From NCBI RefSeq assembly GCF_001663155.1, contig NZ_CP015963.1, positions 1,326,001 to 1,390,000 on the forward strand: 64,000 bases of DNA. Direction: 5' to 3'. Below are positions 42,725 through 55,166 of the stretch, piece by piece. The stretch comes from Altererythrobacter ishigakiensis (lineage in GTDB: Bacteria > Pseudomonadota > Alphaproteobacteria > Sphingomonadales > Sphingomonadaceae). How positions within the stretch are numbered: position 1 is the stretch's first letter; each line of letters starts with the position of its first letter. The position numbers and the translations under genes are program-made. Below the pieces are notes generated by a model, which did not search any database, had not been told where the DNA came from, and was given only the letters and a program-made list of their open reading frames with translations.

Positions 42725-43770
42725 GCAATAGACTTGCCTCTTGGGCCATGGCCTGGCGTGATAGCGGCGGCGCAACACCTAGCAGGATCGCCATTGCGGG
42801 CGGATTTGCGGCCGTAGTTGGCGTGGGGCTGGCGTTTGTCATTGGCAATCCCAATCCGGATCGCGCAGAGGCTGCCGTTACGATCCGCGCCAGCGAAGTC
42901 GCGGCGCTTCAAAAAATCGACAAGGGAGAGCAGGCAGAGCTTTTGCTTGAAGGCGACACGGCGCAGGCCCGCAATGCCCTGATCCCTGAGAGCGCGCTTC
43001 CGCTGGCTCGCGCCGCTAGCTTTAGCGAGATCGCAAAAGGCAGCCCGCAATATGCCAGCGCGCTTAAATGCATGACACAGGCGGTGTATTATGAAGCCGC
43101 CAATGAACCGGTGCAGGGCAAACGCGCCGTTGCTCAGGTCGTGATCAACCGGATGAAGCATCCGGCCTATCCCGGATCGGTCTGTGGCGTGGTATACGAA
43201 GGTGTTTACCAGCCCGTTTGCCAATTCAGTTTTACTTGCGACGGTGCACTGACCCGTCAGCCGCTTTCGCGCCAATGGCGGGAAAGCGAAGCAGTGGCGA
43301 AGGCAATGCTGGCTGGCGAGACTGAACCTTCGGTCGGCACAGCCACGCATTACCACGCGGACTATGTAGTCCCGCGCTGGGCATATACGCTGGCGAAGAT
43401 TGAGCAGATCGGCACGCATATTTTCTATCGTTTCCCTGGCAGCGCAGGAAGCTCCGGTGCGTTCACCCGTAGGTGGGCTGGCCGCGAAAGTGTGCCCGCA
43501 ATCGATTGGGACCGTATGCGCGGGTTATTGGCGGCAGATGTCGAGCCGGAACCTGAATTCGTCCCGGGACTCACCGTGACGCCGCATGTGACAGATCGCC
43601 ATGCTCCCAATGATGTAGGCGGACGTATTGACACCACGAAGGCGTGGCGTCCCTCGATCCCCGATCCGGTCAATATCGGGGGCTCTTACGAAGATGCTGT
43701 TGTTCAGCAGGGCGAAACCACCGTTCCGGCAGAGATTGCTGTGGTTAGCAATGAAGAGGCAAGCCGTTGA
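42721..43770 (+). CDS. SleB-type cell-wall hydrolase
   Basis: A 349-residue protein with one N-terminal membrane anchor or signal (about 22-42) and a Hydrolase_2/SleB domain at about residues 105-225. The latter has CMTQAVYYEAANEPVQGKRA with the catalytic-type Glu, VVINRMKHPAYPGSVCGVVY and CQFSFTCDG. SleB family enzymes are lytic transglycosylases or related peptidoglycan hydrolases. The C-terminal 100 residues are disordered-looking. It overlaps the ABC gene upstream by four bases and the adaptor gene downstream by four. It is therefore embedded in the secretion operon and may open the wall for the transport complex; that role is inferred. Confidence 0.88.
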   Translation: MSNRLASWAMAWRDSGGATPSRIAIAGGFAAVVGVGLAFVIGNPNPDRAEAAVTIRASEVAALQKIDKGEQAELLLEGDTAQARNALIPESALPLARAASFSEIAKGSPQYASALKCMTQAVYYEAANEPVQGKRAVAQVVINRMKHPAYPGSVCGVVYEGVYQPVCQFSFTCDGALTRQPLSRQWRESEAVAKAMLAGETEPSVGTATHYHADYVVPRWAYTLAKIEQIGTHIFYRFPGSAGSSGAFTRRWAGRESVPAIDWDRMRGLLAADVEPEPEFVPGLTVTPHVTDRHAPNDVGGRIDTTKAWRPSIPDPVNIGGSYEDAVVQQGETTVPAEIAVVSNEEASR

Positions 43771-45035
43771 AAAAATGGTTTGAAATCGTTTCCGAATGGG
43801 ATCCCAATCGTAAGCTGATTGCAGCTTGCGCATTGACGCTGTTCGTCCTGATCGGCTGGTCGGCTGTCGCGCAAACCGAAGAGGTTACGCGCGGGTTGGG
43901 CAAAGTCATTCCGTCATCCAAGGCTCAATTGGTGCAACCGGCAGAACCTGCCGTGGTCGAGGAAATTCTGGTTCGGGCAGGGCAGAGCGTGAAGCAGGGC
44001 CAGCTGTTGGTGCGGCTTGATGATGACATTGCAGATTCCGAGCTCAGCCGGTTGCAGACGGAAAATGAGCGTCTGGCCGCCCGCGCGAACCGCCTTGAGG
44101 GCGAAGCGACAGGGTCCGAAATTGGCTGCGAAGAAGGTTCGTTGTGCGCGCAGGAACGGCGTTTGCAGGAAGTTCGCTTGGCAACGGCGCGCAGCCGCGA
44201 ACAGTCGCTGGCTTCAGCAGTCGAGCAGCGTCGACGCGATCTGGCGGAAGCACAATCAACCGTTTCTACTCTCGAAAGCAGCGTTCGGCTGGCACAGGAT
44301 CAGGTTGATATGCTGCGCCCGCTGGCAGCACAGGGGATCGTGCCGCGCACCGAATTGCTGACGGCAGAACGCGATCTGGTCGACACGCAGGGCCGCTTGT
44401 CGGCCGCACGTCAGTCTGCCGGCCGTGCGCGCGCTGCGATCAGCCAAGCGCAGGCAGATCTAAGTGCCGCGCGCAATGAATTCCGTCAGCAAGCGCTTAA
44501 CGAACAATCGGAAATCAATACGCGCATTGCTGTGAATGAAGAGACTATTCGCGGGGCCGAAGCGCGTCGTAATCGCAATGAGCTGCGCTCTCCGGCAGAC
44601 GGTATCGTCAACAATGTGCAGATCACCACGGTCGGCGGCTTTGTCGGTGCAGGCGAAGAGATAATGCAGATCGTGCCGGTAGGTGAAAAACTGCTGGTCG
44701 AAGCGCGTATCGACCCGAAGGACATCGCCTTTATTGCGGTCGGCGACCCGGCCAATGTGAAGATCACCGCGTATGACTTTGCGACTTATGGCGGGTTGGC
44801 CGGTGAGGTGCTGCAGGTGAGCGCGGACAGTGTCTATGATGAAGTCGAGCGCGAAACCTATTACACCGTATTGATTGAAACCAATCGCTCATACCTGGAG
44901 CGCGGCGGGCAGCGTCTGCCAATCGTTCCGGGCATGATCGGCGATGTTGAGATCATCACAGGGTCTAAGAGCGTGCTGAGCTATCTGATGAAGCCAGTCA
45001 CCCGCGCGCTGAACGAAGCGATGACCGAGAGATAG
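43767..45035 (+). CDS. type I secretion membrane-fusion protein (HlyD/LapC family)
   Basis: A 422-residue adaptor: short cytosolic start, one transmembrane helix (about residues 18-37), a biotinyl-lipoyl-like half-motif (VVEEILVRAGQSVKQGQLLV, about 65-84) and a long coiled-coil hairpin (about 95-290). A beta-barrel with LRSPADGIVNNVQITTVGGF and the terminal PGMIGDVEIITGSKSVLSYL follow, both classic HlyD. It starts at a TTG whose last two bases form the TGA of the preceding gene; GAAGAGG lies in front. It links the ABC exporter with the TolC-type channel. Confidence 0.92.
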   Translation: MKKWFEIVSEWDPNRKLIAACALTLFVLIGWSAVAQTEEVTRGLGKVIPSSKAQLVQPAEPAVVEEILVRAGQSVKQGQLLVRLDDDIADSELSRLQTENERLAARANRLEGEATGSEIGCEEGSLCAQERRLQEVRLATARSREQSLASAVEQRRRDLAEAQSTVSTLESSVRLAQDQVDMLRPLAAQGIVPRTELLTAERDLVDTQGRLSAARQSAGRARAAISQAQADLSAARNEFRQQALNEQSEINTRIAVNEETIRGAEARRNRNELRSPADGIVNNVQITTVGGFVGAGEEIMQIVPVGEKLLVEARIDPKDIAFIAVGDPANVKITAYDFATYGGLAGEVLQVSADSVYDEVERETYYTVLIETNRSYLERGGQRLPIVPGMIGDVEIITGSKSVLSYLMKPVTRALNEAMTER

Positions 45036-45066
45036 TTCCGCGCAGGCGCGGCGGCGCCCAGGAAAC

Positions 45067-46029
45067 TCAATTCATTACGAAACGAACAACCGGGCGCTGC
45101 TCAACCGCGGCTCCGTGCAGGAAACGCTCATTCGCGGCAAAGCTCATGACCGGGCGATAACCATAGCTGAGGCCGGCAGGCGCGATCCGATCGCTGGCCA
45201 TGTCCAGCATGACCCATTCTGCCCCCGACTTCACCAAAAGTACCGCATGATCGGTGCGTGCAATGGTATCCCGCGCCAGCGTCAGCATCATGTCCTCACG
45301 GTCGATCCCGGCCGCGGCCAGCATCTGCATCTTGAGGATCGCATAGTCCTCGCAATCGCCAGCACGGCTGCGCAGCGTAGCGCGCGCATCGGCCCAATAG
45401 TCGCTTGAGCCAAATTGCGCGCGGTCATCACGATAGGTGATGTTGCGATTGACCCAGCTGTTCACTTCGGACAGCAGCTGAGCGTGTCCATCCGGAGTAC
45501 GGCCAATCGCGCGGCGCAGATCGCGGCGCGAAAGCTTACGGTCAGAAACCCGGTCCCACGATGCGTCAAAGCGGGTGCGCCCGATGCGAACACGCTCTGT
45601 ACCCAGGAACCGGCCAGTCGTGCGGACAACCTGCGGCATCACCGCAAAGCTTCCCGATTGACGCGCCCCAATCGCTTCACACGCACGCGCATTGGCGGGC
45701 GTGATCGCCTGCGCAGGCTGCGCGGCGGTAACAGCTGTAACAGTGGCGGCCGGCACGCTTTCACCGCGTTGCGCCATCTTCATACGTTCCAGCGCGCTCA
45801 TCTGCCCGCCCAGAATCGCGGCAGACTTGGTCGCCTGCGCGGTCAGCGGCGCGCGATAGGCTGGCGCTGAAACCGGCGCGCACGCGGTTTGGGAAATGCC
45901 CACCGCTGCCAGCGGCATTGCGCTGGGCACAGTAACAGACAGCGGCGCAGACGCAGCGGCCGGCAAAGCGGCAACCCCGGCCAGCAACCCGCCTGTCAGC
46001 TTGGCGGCGCAAAGAGCATTCCTGTACAT
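45067..46029 (-). CDS. LapG-like transglutaminase-type cysteine protease (BTLCP)
   Basis: A 320-residue exported protein with a signal peptide (likely cleavage after AAA at about 26), an Ala-rich linker and the bacterial transglutaminase-like cysteine proteinase domain from about residue 125. The catalytic triad is Cys226 (RAGDCEDYAILK), His261 (RTDHAVLL) and Asp276 (VMLDMASD). In Pseudomonas, LapG of this family cuts the N-terminus of the adhesin LapA to release biofilm. This copy is convergent to the adhesin secretion operon, 31 bases from its end. No LapD homologue lies in the window, and no obvious TAAG cleavage motif was seen in the adhesin N-terminus. Confidence 0.88.
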   Translation of the reverse strand: MYRNALCAAKLTGGLLAGVAALPAAASAPLSVTVPSAMPLAAVGISQTACAPVSAPAYRAPLTAQATKSAAILGGQMSALERMKMAQRGESVPAATVTAVTAAQPAQAITPANARACEAIGARQSGSFAVMPQVVRTTGRFLGTERVRIGRTRFDASWDRVSDRKLSRRDLRRAIGRTPDGHAQLLSEVNSWVNRNITYRDDRAQFGSSDYWADARATLRSRAGDCEDYAILKMQMLAAAGIDREDMMLTLARDTIARTDHAVLLVKSGAEWVMLDMASDRIAPAGLSYGYRPVMSFAANERFLHGAAVEQRPVVRFVMN

Positions 46030-46609
46030 GAGGCCCGTTTTGACGCGGACCTCTGACCATTAGGTTCCAAGACAAGGTTACCAAAGCGTTTGTAAAGTTT
46101 GCCGCGCGGTAAACGCGCCGCTGCCCTGTCCCGCCAATCCCGCGGCCCCTGTGGGTTAACGCCGATGTGGCGAGGCGCGCCAATTGTGGTGAAAATGTAG
46201 TCAGCGGTGGCCGGATACCTATCCGTGGAAAGCGTCCGCGCCCTCATGCTGGCCCGCATCCATTTCGATCAGCCAGCGCGGCTCTGGCGGGCGACCTTCG
46301 CTAAGCGCGCTTTGCCAGCAACGCATACCCTTGACCATCATCTCCTCCCCCGCTAAAGGCGCGCAGTCTCTCGGCGGGTCTGACTCGTCGGCACACGAAT
46401 TATTGAGCTGAACATTGGCGGGCTCGCTGCTCATCATTGAGTGACAACCGGCAAAGTAATCCGGCGGCTTTGGCCAAAGGGTGGAGCGTTTTCAGTCTCG
46501 TGGCATTTCTCGCGGCTCGCTAAAACAGCGGCGTACGCACTCAGCCACGGCACTGCATTCCCTTCATTCCGCAGGTTGGAAACGCCACACGAATGGCAAA
46601 GGGAATTTT
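46030..46609. other. intergenic region before the str operon
   Basis: About 580 bases without a clear gene. A minus-strand frame at 46219-46434 (72 codons, starting MSSEPANVQL) has fair composition but no ribosome-binding site and no recognised family, so I leave it as doubtful. The right part must hold the rpsL promoter, but no convincing -35/-10 pair could be named. A GGGAATTTT ribosome-binding region precedes rpsL. Confidence 0.4.
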
Positions 46610-46981
46610 ATGCCAACGATCAACCAGCTGGTCCGCAAGGGCCGCACTCCGCAGAAGGCCAAGTCAAAGGTCCCTGCGATGGAGCAGAACCCGCAGAAGC
46701 GCGGTGTTTGCACGCGCGTCTACACTACGACGCCGAAAAAGCCGAACTCGGCACTGCGCAAGGTTGCCAAGGTGCGCCTTACCAACCAGCGTGAAGTCAT
46801 CAGCTACATCCCGGGCGAAGGTCACAACCTGCAAGAGCACAGTGTTGTCCTGATCCGTGGTGGCCGTGTGCGCGACCTTCCCGGTGTGCGTTACCACGTG
46901 CTGCGCGGCGTGCTCGACACGCAGGGTGTGAAGGACCGCAAGCAGAGCCGTTCGAAGTACGGCGCTAAGCGTCCGAAGTAA
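46610..46981 (+). CDS. rpsL: 30S ribosomal protein S12
   Basis: A 123-residue protein of the decoding centre, with the conserved [19 protein letters not shown] and PGVRYH segments. The streptomycin-linked positions read Lys43 and Arg88 (GGRVRDLPG); enterobacterial S12 has Lys at 88. Replacement of that lysine by arginine is a known streptomycin-resistance change, so low sensitivity may be natural here. The ATG at 46610 has GGGA seven bases ahead. First gene of the str operon. Confidence 0.97.
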   Translation: MPTINQLVRKGRTPQKAKSKVPAMEQNPQKRGVCTRVYTTTPKKPNSALRKVAKVRLTNQREVISYIPGEGHNLQEHSVVLIRGGRVRDLPGVRYHVLRGVLDTQGVKDRKQSRSKYGAKRPK

Positions 46982-47003
46982 GGATTAGGCGCGGCGACGG
47001 TCT

Positions 47004-47059
47004 TCTCCTCCGCCCTTCTGCCCATACGGATATAATTCCGGGTGGAAGGGCGGGGGAGA
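47004..47059 (+). promoter_or_regulatory. strong hairpin in the rpsL-rpsG spacer
   Basis: Bases 47004-47018 pair with 47045-47059 in a continuous 15-bp stem with one G-U pair and a 26-nt loop. It sits in the 139-base gap before rpsG, where in E. coli the S7 protein binds its own mRNA to repress the str operon. Autoregulation by S7 here is inferred from position and structure only. No T-run follows, so it is not a terminator. Confidence 0.6.
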
Positions 47060-47120
47060 GGGCCGGTGCCGCAAGGGGCGGGCGGATGCCTGACCCGCAC
47101 TCCAAAGGAGTTAAACGAAA

Positions 47121-47591
47121 ATGTCACGTCGTCGTAGACCCGAAAAGCGGGTTATCCTGCCCGATCCCAAGTTTGGTGATCAGGTTCTGTCGAAGTTCAT
47201 GAACAACCTGATGCTGGACGGTAAGAAGTCCACGGCTGAGCGGATTGTTTATGGTGCGCTGGACACAGTCGAAGCTAAGGCTAAGGCTGATCCGGTTCAG
47301 CTGTTCCACGAAGCTTTGAACAACGTAAAGCCGCAGGTTGAAGTGCGCAGCCGCCGTGTTGGTGGTGCGACTTATCAGGTGCCGGTTGAAGTTCGTCCCG
47401 AGCGTGCTCAGGCACTCGCGATCCGCTGGCTGATCGGTGCGGCTCGCGGCCGTCCGGAAACCACCATGGCGGCCCGCCTGTCGGGTGAGCTGATGGATGC
47501 TGCGAATAACCGCGGCAATGCTGTCAAGAAACGTGAAGATACGCACCGTATGGCTGACGCCAACCGCGCGTTCTCGCATTACCGCTGGTAA
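47121..47591 (+). CDS. rpsG: 30S ribosomal protein S7
   Basis: A 156-residue protein, the family's usual length. It nucleates folding of the 16S 3' domain and forms part of the E site. Conserved segments are [20 protein letters not shown] at the start and [20 protein letters not shown] near residue 92, and the chain ends in [17 protein letters not shown] lies 15 bases before the ATG. It is preceded by the strong spacer hairpin and followed by fusA. Confidence 0.97.
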   Translation: MSRRRRPEKRVILPDPKFGDQVLSKFMNNLMLDGKKSTAERIVYGALDTVEAKAKADPVQLFHEALNNVKPQVEVRSRRVGGATYQVPVEVRPERAQALAIRWLIGAARGRPETTMAARLSGELMDAANNRGNAVKKREDTHRMADANRAFSHYRW

Positions 47592-47631
47592 CCTTAACTG
47601 GAGGGGCTGAGCCTCTCATGGAGATTTGAAA

Positions 47632-49764
<2,133 letters not shown>

Positions 49765-49780
49765 GCGAGCGACACAGTCT

Positions 49781-49815
49781 AGGGGCGGCGCCTGATTCAG
49801 CGGGTGCCGTCCTCT
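49781..49815 (+). other. hairpin in the fusA-tuf spacer
   Basis: CGGCGCC (49786-49792) pairs with GGTGCCG (49803-49809). After a one-base bulge, AGGGG (49781-49785) pairs with CCTCT (49811-49815). It lies 17 bases after the fusA stop and 39 before tuf. There is no T-run; it may act in RNA processing or stability between the two highly expressed genes. Confidence 0.45.
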
Positions 49816-49853
49816 CCCGCAGAGATTCAATTCAAACAGAGGTTTTTTGACAA

Positions 49854-51029
<1,176 letters not shown>

Positions 51030-51049
51030 GACCTACAGGTCACTAATTC

Positions 51050-51081
51050 GGGGCCCGGATCGCAATCGCGAGCCGGGCCCC
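51050..51081 (+). terminator. GC-rich hairpin after tuf
   Basis: GGGGCCCGG (51050-51058) pairs perfectly with CCGGGCCCC (51073-51081) 20 bases after the tuf stop. The following AATTTATGG is only mildly T-rich, so termination may be partial. It marks the end of the str operon; a separate promoter for the S10 operon would have to lie in the roughly 250 bases that follow. Confidence 0.6.
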
Positions 51082-51284
51082 AATTTATGGAAGACTTGTT
51101 TTACCGCCAATGGGGGTTAAGAGGTCTTACTGGCGAACGTATTTTTCAGGCTTTCGGGGTTGCCAGACTCCTACGCTCTCGATATACGCGCGCCAACTTC
51201 AACGGAGATTCGTTTCCGTTGTAACGAAATTCATGAGGTCGCCTGCGGAAGGGAACAGAAGCAGGGCTGGCCTTTTTTGTTTTG

Positions 51285-51302
51285 AGAGGCGGAAACGTCT
51301 CT
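51285..51302 (+). promoter_or_regulatory. GAAA-tetraloop hairpin in the rpsJ leader
   Basis: AGAGGCG, loop GAAA, CGTCTCT: a 7-bp stem with one G-U pair capped by a GNRA tetraloop, 27 bases before the rpsJ ATG. It could be a leader control element of the S10 operon. The rest of the gap from 51082 shows no gene. Confidence 0.45.
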
Positions 51303-51328
51303 TTGGCTCTTTCGCATTGGTATAGGTA

Positions 51329-51640
51329 ATGGAAGCACAGAATATCCGTATTCGCCTTAAGGCGTTCGACCACCGCGTTCTTGACCAGGCAACTGGCGAG
51401 ATCGCAGAAACAGCACGTCGTACGGGTGCACTTATCCGTGGTCCCATTCCCATGCCGACGCGTATCGAGAAGTTCACCGTGAACCGCGGCCCGCACATCG
51501 ATAAGAAGTCGCGCGAGCAGTTCGAGGTGCGCACCTACAAGCGGTTGCTCGACATCGTGCAGCCTAACGCCCAGACTGTTGACGCGCTGATGAAGCTCGA
51601 TCTGGCTGCTGGCGTAAACGTCGAAATCAAACTGGCCTAA
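51329..51640 (+). CDS. rpsJ: 30S ribosomal protein S10
   Basis: A 103-residue protein of the 30S head, also NusE of the antitermination complex. Conserved segments are [20 protein letters not shown] at the N-terminus, [20 protein letters not shown] in the middle and [20 protein letters not shown] lies four bases before the ATG. It heads the S10 operon and is separated from rplC by an unusually long structured spacer. Confidence 0.97.
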   Translation: MEAQNIRIRLKAFDHRVLDQATGEIAETARRTGALIRGPIPMPTRIEKFTVNRGPHIDKKSREQFEVRTYKRLLDIVQPNAQTVDALMKLDLAAGVNVEIKLA

Positions 51641-51660
51641 AGCCTGTTTTGATCGGTCCG

Positions 51661-51760
51661 TCTGGTAGGACCTTAAGTGACCAGAGGATTTCGGGGCTCC
51701 AACGGCCCCGCTGATTGGCAACAATCGGCAAGACATTGGGATACCGCCGAGCATGCTCGG
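51661..51760 (+). promoter_or_regulatory. hairpin-rich spacer between rpsJ and rplC
   Basis: Within the 256-base gap three stems are visible: TCTGGT/ACCAGA (51661-51666 and 51680-51685), CGGGGC/GCCCCG (51692-51697 and 51705-51710) and the 14-base palindrome CCGAGCATGCTCGG (51747-51760). The remainder up to 51896 is GC-rich with no gene. A leader for autoregulation by a ribosomal protein is plausible (L4 does this upstream of rpsJ in E. coli), but nothing here proves it. Confidence 0.45.
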
Positions 51761-51896
51761 GTCTGCGTCCCCCGTCTAGCTTCCCAAGCCTACGCGGCGC
51801 GGGTGGCACTCAGCCCGGACGGGGCGACGCATCACAATTTGGGCTGGCAAGCACCTCGGGATGGGCCCGTTGTGCCTCTGTGTAGGAGTTTTGACG

Positions 51897-52730
51897 ATGC
51901 GCACTGGCGTGATCGCAAAGAAAGTCGGGATGACCCGCCTGTTTCAGGAGGATGGACGTCACGTGCCTGTGACCGTTCTGTCGCTGGAAGATTGTCAGGT
52001 CGTCTCACACCGCACTGCTGAAACGGATGGCTATTTTGCTGTTCAGTTGGGTGCAGGTGAAGCGAAACAGAAAAACGTAGCAAAGCCGCAGCGCGAGCAT
52101 TTCGCAAAGGCCGAAGTTGGTCTCAAGAAGCGCGTGGCTGAATTCCGTGTTGAGGGCGAAGACGGTCTTGTGCCGGTTGGTGCCACTATCAGCGCAGATC
52201 ACTTTGTTGCCGGCCAGAAGGTCGACATCACCGGACACACGCAAGGTAAAGGTTTTGCTGGTGCGATGAAGCGTTGGGGCTTCGGTGGTCTTCGCGCGAC
52301 ACACGGTGTCTCGATCTCGCACCGCTCGCACGGTTCGACGGGTAACCGTCAGGATCCAGGCCGCGTGTTCAAGGGCAAGAAGATGGCTGGTCACATGGGC
52401 GACCGTCAGCGTACGCAGCAGAACCTCGAAGTAGTTCGCACCGACGCTGATCGCGGCCTGATCTTCGTCAAGGGTTCGGTCCCTGGTTCGAAGAACGGAT
52501 GGCTTCTCGTGCGCGACGCGGTGAAGCTGGCCATGCCGGAAGATCTTCCGTTCCCGGGTGCAGTTGTCGACACCAATGCACCGGCTCCCGAAGCGGACGC
52601 TCCGGCAGCTGAAGAGCAGCAGGTCGACGCAGTAGCAGCAGAGGAAGCGTCGGTTCCGGCTGAAGCGCCTGCTGAAACCCCGGCAGCTGAAGGCGATGCG
52701 CCTTCCGCAGACGAAAATAAGGAGGGCTAA
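51897..52730 (+). CDS. rplC: 50S ribosomal protein L3 with acidic C-terminal extension
   Basis: A 277-residue protein; E. coli L3 has 209. The core (residues 1-220) is normal, with [20 protein letters not shown] at the start and [20 protein letters not shown] in the loop that reaches the peptidyl transferase centre. The last about 55 residues consist mostly of Ala, Pro and Glu and would be disordered. The ATG at 51897 is preceded by TAGGAG. The gene continues directly into rplD. Confidence 0.95.
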   Translation: MRTGVIAKKVGMTRLFQEDGRHVPVTVLSLEDCQVVSHRTAETDGYFAVQLGAGEAKQKNVAKPQREHFAKAEVGLKKRVAEFRVEGEDGLVPVGATISADHFVAGQKVDITGHTQGKGFAGAMKRWGFGGLRATHGVSISHRSHGSTGNRQDPGRVFKGKKMAGHMGDRQRTQQNLEVVRTDADRGLIFVKGSVPGSKNGWLLVRDAVKLAMPEDLPFPGAVVDTNAPAPEADAPAAEEQQVDAVAAEEASVPAEAPAETPAAEGDAPSADENKEG

Positions 52731-52733
52731 GCC

Positions 52734-53357
52734 ATGAAGGTGAAGGTCCAGAAGATCGACGGCAAGGCGTCGGGTGACATCGAGTTGAGCAAGGACGTGT
52801 TCGGCGTAGAGCCGCGCGCAGACATCCTGCACCGCGTTGTTACCTGGCAGCTTGAGAACCGTCGTGCCACAGCACGTCCGACGCGTGAGCGTTCTGACGT
52901 TGCGCGCACCGGCAAGAAGTTCGGCCGTCAAAAGGGTTCGGGTGGCGCACGTCACGGTGACCGCGGCGCTCCGATCTTTATCGGCGGTGGTAAGGCTCAC
53001 GGCGCCCGCAAGCGTGACTTCGAGCAGTCGCTCAACAAGAAGATGCGCGCGCTTGGCCTCAAAATGGCTCTCTCGAGCAAGGCGAAAGACGGCCTCGTGG
53101 TTGTCGACAGCCTCGCGCTCAAGGACGCCAAGACCAAGGTGCTCAAGGGTCACTTCGACAAAGCCGGTTTCACTGGCAAGGTCCTGGTGATTGACGGCGA
53201 AAGCGTAGACGAGGGCTTCAAGAAAGCTGCTGGCAATCTGCCGGGCGTCAACGTTCTCCCGGCGATGGGTGCCAATGTCTATGACATTCTCAACCACGAC
53301 ACGCTCGTCCTGACCAAGGACGCTGTCGCAAAGCTGGAGGCGCGCTTCAATGGCTAA
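52734..53357 (+). CDS. rplD: 50S ribosomal protein L4
   Basis: A 207-residue protein, close to the usual 201. The central loop that lines the exit tunnel is recognisable as [24 protein letters not shown] sequence (here [20 protein letters not shown], residues about 56-75). In E. coli L4 also represses its own operon. GGAGGG precedes the ATG, which lies three bases after the rplC stop. Its end overlaps the rplW start by eight bases. Confidence 0.96.
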   Translation: MKVKVQKIDGKASGDIELSKDVFGVEPRADILHRVVTWQLENRRATARPTRERSDVARTGKKFGRQKGSGGARHGDRGAPIFIGGGKAHGARKRDFEQSLNKKMRALGLKMALSSKAKDGLVVVDSLALKDAKTKVLKGHFDKAGFTGKVLVIDGESVDEGFKKAAGNLPGVNVLPAMGANVYDILNHDTLVLTKDAVAKLEARFNG

Positions 53358-53658
53358 GAAGCAAGAAATCGATGCGCGTCACTATGACGTGATCCTGGCT
53401 CCGCACATCACCGAGAAGTCAACGATGGCTTCTGAGAACAACGCTGTTGTTTTCAAGGTAGCTGGTGATGCGACGAAGCCGCAGATCAAGGAAGCGGTGG
53501 AAGCGATCTACGACAAGAAAGTTGTGAACGTGAATACCATCAACGTCAAAGGCAAGACCAAGCGCTGGCGGGGCAAGCCCTACAAGCGCAATGACGTGAA
53601 GAAAGCGGTCGTCACCCTCGCTGAGGGCGAAATGATCGACATCACTAGCGGTATCTGA
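53350..53658 (+). CDS. rplW: 50S ribosomal protein L23
   Basis: A 102-residue protein at the exit-tunnel mouth, docking site for trigger factor and SRP. Conserved are [20 protein letters not shown] near the start and [20 protein letters not shown] near residue 57. The ATG lies inside the last codons of rplD, a common overlap in S10 operons. rplB follows 11 bases later. Confidence 0.96.
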   Translation: MAKKQEIDARHYDVILAPHITEKSTMASENNAVVFKVAGDATKPQIKEAVEAIYDKKVVNVNTINVKGKTKRWRGKPYKRNDVKKAVVTLAEGEMIDITSGI

Positions 53659-53669
53659 GGGCAGGAACG

Positions 53670-54506
<837 letters not shown>

Positions 54507-54512
54507 GGACAC

Positions 54513-54788
54513 ATGGCACGTTCCGTCTGGAAAGGTCCGTTTGTCGAACTCAGCCTTCTGAAGAAGGCGGAGGACGCACAGGAAGCGAGCAGCAACAAGC
54601 CGATCAAGACCTGGTCGCGTCGCTCGACTATTCTCCCGCAGTTCGTTGGTCTGACGTTCAACGTCTACAACGGGCAGAAGTTCATCCCCGTCTCTGTTTC
54701 CGAAGAGATGGTTGGCCACAAGCTTGGCGAGTTCGCTCCTACGCGCAACTTCCCGGGTCACGCTGCCGACAAGAAGGGTAAGCGCTAA
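54513..54788 (+). CDS. rpsS: 30S ribosomal protein S19
   Basis: A 91-residue protein of the 30S head. It has the conserved [20 protein letters not shown] start, [20 protein letters not shown] in the middle and [20 protein letters not shown] at the end. The last base of its stop is shared with the ATG of rplV (TAATG). Length is normal (E. coli 92). Confidence 0.97.
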   Translation: MARSVWKGPFVELSLLKKAEDAQEASSNKPIKTWSRRSTILPQFVGLTFNVYNGQKFIPVSVSEEMVGHKLGEFAPTRNFPGHAADKKGKR

Positions 54789-55165
54789 TGGGCAAGGCAA
54801 AATCACCGCGCCGTGTTGGCGATAACGAGGCTTTGGCAGTCGGTACCACGATCCGTGGTTCGGCGCAGAAGCTGAACCTCGTTGCTTCGTTGATCCGCGG
54901 CAAGAAGGCCGAAGAGGCCATGAATATCCTCTCCTTCTCCAAGAAGGCGATGGCGAAAGACGCCAGCAAAGTGCTCGCATCTGCGATCGCCAATGCGGAA
55001 AACAACCACAATCTCGACGTCGACGCGCTTGTCGTTGCCGAGGCTTCAGTGGGCAAGTCGATTACCATGAAGCGCTTCCACACTCGTGGCCGCGGCAAGT
55101 CGACCCGCATCCTGAAGCCATTCAGCAAGTTGCGCATTGTCGTTCGCGAAGAGGAAGAGGCGTAA
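54788..55165 (+). CDS. rplV: 50S ribosomal protein L22
   Basis: A 125-residue protein whose long beta-hairpin lines the exit tunnel (here around [20 protein letters not shown], residues about 96-115). It is about 15 residues longer than in E. coli, through an N-terminal [20 protein letters not shown] stretch. The start overlaps the rpsS stop. rpsC follows after one base. Confidence 0.96.
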   Translation: MGKAKSPRRVGDNEALAVGTTIRGSAQKLNLVASLIRGKKAEEAMNILSFSKKAMAKDASKVLASAIANAENNHNLDVDALVVAEASVGKSITMKRFHTRGRGKSTRILKPFSKLRIVVREEEEA

Positions 55166-55166
55166 G

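Noticed and set aside
46219-46434. 72-codon minus-strand frame before rpsL
   Set aside because: Composition is not absurd, but there is no ribosome-binding site or recognisable domain; kept only as a remark in the intergenic entry.
52005-53297. Long minus-strand frames across the ribosomal genes
   Set aside because: They arise from the strong codon bias of the highly expressed plus-strand genes and have no protein-like content.
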